From: Sulfurimonadaceae bacterium
Lineage (GTDB): Bacteria; Campylobacterota; Campylobacteria; Campylobacterales; Sulfurimonadaceae
Length of the DNA: 64,000 nucleotides
Direction: 5' to 3'
Assembly: GCA_016744905.1 (NCBI GenBank)
Contig: JADGDM010000002.1
Span: 62,001-126,000, forward strand
The translations under genes were made by a program, and so were the position numbers. The notes beneath the pieces are model-generated. The model saw only the letters and a list, made by a program, of their open reading frames with translations. It had not been told where the DNA came from and searched no databases. The first letter of the stretch is position 1. Each line of letters starts with the position of its first letter. Positions 63,585 through 64,000 of the stretch are shown one piece after another.

Positions 63585-64000
63585 ATGAAATTAATATTAG
63601 CAACCGGGAACAAGGGTAAAGTTAGAGAGATCAAGCAGATGTGTGAAAATTTTGAAGTGATTCCCTACAGTGATCTGATTGAACCTTTTGAGATTGTTGA
63701 AGATGCCCCTGACTTTAAAGGCAATGCACTAATCAAAGCGCGCGCTGTTTATGAAGCACTTAATGATGATAGTGTTGTGGTCATTGCTGATGACAGTGGT
63801 ATCAGTGTTGATGTACTTGATGGTCAACCAGGAATTCACTCAGCGCGCTATGGTGGTCCAGAAGCTGATGATAAAGACAATCTACATAAACTGATGGGTG
63901 CTATTAAAGATAAAGGTGTAGAGAGTTCACCTGCACATTATACTGCGGCCATTGCCATAGTGTATAAAGGTCAAGAAGAGACGGTTCATGGCTGGATGCA
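63585..64000 (+). CDS. rdgB: XTP/dITP diphosphatase (RdgB/HAM1), 5' part only
   Basis: The first 138 codons of a house-cleaning nucleotidase that removes XTP, dITP and related non-canonical purine nucleotides. Visible motifs: LILATGNKGKVREI at the N-terminus, DFKGNALIKARAVYEAL, and the core ADDSGISVDVLDGQPGIHSARYGG. AAGG sits about 7 bases before the ATG. The gene runs off the right edge. It contains one AGCGCGCT copy encoding the conserved Ser-Ala-Arg and a longer AGCGCGCGCT at the Lys-Ala-Arg-Ala codons. Confidence 0.95.
   Translation, partial: MKLILATGNKGKVREIKQMCENFEVIPYSDLIEPFEIVEDAPDFKGNALIKARAVYEALNDDSVVVIADDSGISVDVLDGQPGIHSARYGGPEADDKDNLHKLMGAIKDKGVESSPAHYTAAIAIVYKGQEETVHGWM

Larger units (their letters stand above)
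199..63849. repeat. Dispersed palindromic octamer AGCGCGCT, at least 28 copies
   Basis: Exact copies found by eye start at 199, 5678, 5986, 6272, 6515, 7012, 9706, 10297, 10734, 18634, 18994, 19423, 22256, 25180, 25410, 25800, 29231, 29277, 36647, 37911, 40265, 40566, 40726, 53592, 59077, 59347, 62371 and 63842. Many one-mismatch relatives sharing the GCGCGC core also occur, for example GGCGCGCT and AGCGCGCC. All but the first lie within genes, where they often encode Ser-Ala-Leu, Arg-Ala or Ser-Ala-Arg. The interval is the span of the family, not one element. None was seen in ccoNOQP, rpsI or rplM coding sequence. Confidence 0.85.

Noticed and set aside
199-63849. AGCGCGCT as a DNA-uptake signal of the Neisseria/Haemophilus type
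   Set aside because: Copies are not paired as intergenic terminator hairpins except possibly at 191-208, and nothing in the window encodes uptake machinery. The idea is kept only as one possibility in the finding.
1-64000. tRNA, rRNA or integrase/attachment-site signatures marking a genomic island
   Set aside because: No cloverleaf sequence, recombinase gene or flanking direct repeats could be found; base composition appears even across the window.

Overview
The window looks like a chromosome segment from a Campylobacterota (Epsilonproteobacteria) bacterium, most likely a free-living Sulfurimonas/Sulfurovum-type relative. The reasons are low G+C (roughly 36-38 % by eye), a cbb3 oxidase (ccoNOQP) as terminal oxidase, the futalosine-type menaquinone gene mqnA, an AddAB-type recombination pair, and many chemosensory and c-type cytochrome genes. 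No tRNA, rRNA, CRISPR array, insertion sequence or prophage was found.

Layout: 0.2-1.05 kb rplM-rpsI; 1.1-5.1 kb a STAS / NIT-chemoreceptor / REC-SpoIIE-kinase operon; 5.2-10.7 kb addA and addB with an oppositely oriented NrtS-zinc-ribbon gene between them; 10.7-15.6 kb the cco operon (ccoN, O, Q, P, a DUF4006-like gene, a 29-residue microprotein not reported by a standard ORF scan, a membrane protein, fixH); 15.9 kb a cyclic-nucleotide-binding-domain protein; 16.9-20.2 kb a GH19-type cell-wall lipoprotein and partners; 20.4 kb lepB, whose reading frame has no ATG/GTG/TTG start; 21.2-24.8 kb a Tat-exported DUF1501 protein with a cytochrome lipoprotein; 24.9-26.1 kb MOSC and mqnA; 26.2-34.5 kb phytase-like, cytochrome and PhoX-like lipoproteins; 34.7-36 kb a membrane metalloprotease-like gene and a Tll0287-like haem protein; 36-45 kb a GGDEF/EAL protein and a caspase-like/outer-membrane/adhesin-like cluster; 45-51.9 kb a chitin-related locus (GH18 chitinase with its own haem-c domain, Tat DUF1552 protein, and a large DUF1592-type cytochrome carrying a chitin-binding domain); 52-54 kb moaD-moaE-moeA; 54-56 kb an AsmA-like protein and a beta-barrel; 56-59 kb a two-component pair; 59-62 kb a secreted zinc metalloprotease and a small lipoprotein; 62.2-63.5 kb an MFS transporter; and the 5' part of rdgB at the right edge.

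Three signals cut across gene boundaries. (1) The palindrome AGCGCGCT occurs at least 28 times, far above chance for this composition, almost always inside genes but absent from the cco and ribosomal coding regions. (2) Linkers of several exported lipoproteins are packed with E-T-N-T-T units, which match the D/E-X-N-X-S/T acceptor motif of the Campylobacterota PglB N-glycosylation system. (3) A similar N-terminal cytochrome-c lipoprotein module sits at the front of three different exported proteins, including the chitinase. Together the exported genes suggest a surface-active lifestyle, with polymer and phosphoester processing at the cell surface coupled in some way to periplasmic electron carriers and the cbb3 oxidase. 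That coupling is inference.
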